Position numbers and translations under genes: made by a program
Part shown: one piece after another, positions 63,608 through 64,000 of the stretch
Layout of the letters: each line of letters starts with the position of its first letter
How positions within the stretch are numbered: position 1 is the first letter of the stretch
Notes under the pieces: model-generated
Seen by the model: the letters and a program-made list of their open reading frames with translations, nothing else
Told to the model about the DNA's origin: nothing
Database searches by the model: none
Assembly (NCBI RefSeq): GCF_000381885.1
Contig: NZ_KB907211.1
Location: 186,001-250,000, forward strand
Direction of reading: 5' to 3'
DNA: 64,000 nucleotides
From: Actinomadura atramentaria DSM 43919
GTDB taxonomy: Bacteria > Actinomycetota > Actinomycetes > Streptosporangiales > Streptosporangiaceae

Positions 63608-64000
63608 ATGGGCAAGCGCCTACTGCTGCACCAACTGCCCGTCCGGCTCGCGACGGGGGCGTTCATCCTCAACTCGGGGCTCACCAAGTCCAAGGCGCCC
63701 GAGGAGGCCGCGAGCGGCATCCACGGCATGGCGTCCGGGACGTACCCGTTCCTCAAGGACATGGACCCGCAGGAGTTCACCAAGCGGCTGTCGCAGGCGG
63801 AGATCGCGCTCGGCGCGGCGCTGGTGCTGCCGTTCGTGCCGTCCGTCGTCGCGGGGGCGGCGCTCACCGCGTTCGCGGGCGGGCTCGTCGGGCTGTACCT
63901 GAAGACGCCGGGGATGCGGCGGGAGGGCAGCCTGCGGCCGACCGAGCAGGGCATCCCGATCGCCAAGGACACCTGGCTGCTCGGGGTCGGGCTCGGGCTC
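63608..64000 (+). CDS. membrane protein of unknown function (3' end outside window)
   Basis: The frame starts MGKRLLLHQLPVRLATGAFI, follows GAAAGGTGGG, and stays open to the window end. It begins with an amphipathic/hydrophobic stretch, then a polar part (GMASGTYPFLKDMDPQEF), a hydrophobic helix (ALGAALVLPFVPSVVAGAALTAF) and GLYLKTPGMRREGSLRPTEQG. This layout resembles DoxX-like small membrane proteins of actinobacteria. TAACTT near 63581 may be its -10. Function is unknown. Confidence 0.7.
   Translation, partial: MGKRLLLHQLPVRLATGAFILNSGLTKSKAPEEAASGIHGMASGTYPFLKDMDPQEFTKRLSQAEIALGAALVLPFVPSVVAGAALTAFAGGLVGLYLKTPGMRREGSLRPTEQGIPIAKDTWLLGVGLGL

Overview
The window is very G+C-rich, with gene starts that are often GTG or TTG, 4-base ATGA/GTGA overlaps, a class A RNase P RNA, a GlnII-type glutamine synthetase, a SARP regulator, a SepF-type protein, LexA- and GlnR-like sites, and MbtH/NRPS, MMPL and F420-type LLM enzymes. 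Together these point to a filamentous actinomycete. Gene content suits the Actinomadura/Streptosporangiales group, but that placement is an inference.

Layout. (1) 1-4.5 kb: the end of a paired ABC half-transporter system, a TetR regulator with a perfect operator, and an alpha/beta hydrolase. (2) 4.5-16 kb: a lipid or isoprenoid-like catabolic island. It holds acyl-CoA ligase, LLM oxidoreductase, two divergent thiolases, a carotenoid-cleavage-type oxygenase, a doubled HxlR regulator, a metal-dependent hydrolase, a Baeyer-Villiger monooxygenase and an MFS permease. (3) 16-41.7 kb: a lipopeptide cluster. It has a SepF-like gene, SARP regulator, MMPL exporter, a TnpB-only transposon, a NarL-type two-component pair, carrier protein and fatty acyl-AMP ligase. 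Two divergent NRPS genes follow (C-A-T-E-C-T and C-A-T-C-A-T-TE), then MbtH, a DrrAB-like exporter and an acyl-CoA dehydrogenase. Heptamer arrays with an exact 11-bp period lie in the two divergent promoter regions, which fits SARP control. The predicted product is a short acylated peptide containing glycine. (4) 41.8-48.8 kb: glnII, small membrane and hypothetical genes, a universal stress protein, a degenerate Rsh enzyme and a PHA-synthase-like hydrolase with a GlnR-like site. (5) 48.8-49.3 kb: non-coding, with a 60-bp tandem repeat. (6) 49.3-58.0 kb: the most unusual locus. A 2062-aa PKS-like protein, a carrier protein, a glycosyltransferase and a galactokinase-like protein form a tight operon. 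The KS, AT, KR, carrier and kinase parts have each lost key catalytic or attachment residues, while the frames stay open and the overlaps are kept. (7) 58.0-64 kb: housekeeping genes (a small gene with a LexA-like box, Nif3, zinc-ribbon protein, RNase H/phosphatase fusion), rnpB, and a divergent TetR/carboxymuconolactone-decarboxylase-like pair.

In the lipopeptide cluster the inferred flow is as follows. The ligase activates a fatty acid onto the carrier protein, and the first condensation domain of NRPS1 acylates residue one. NRPS1 and NRPS2 extend the chain, and the thioesterase releases it. The MMPL and DrrAB-like proteins export it. SARP and the two-component pair control expression. All calls rest on reading the sequence; no database search was run.
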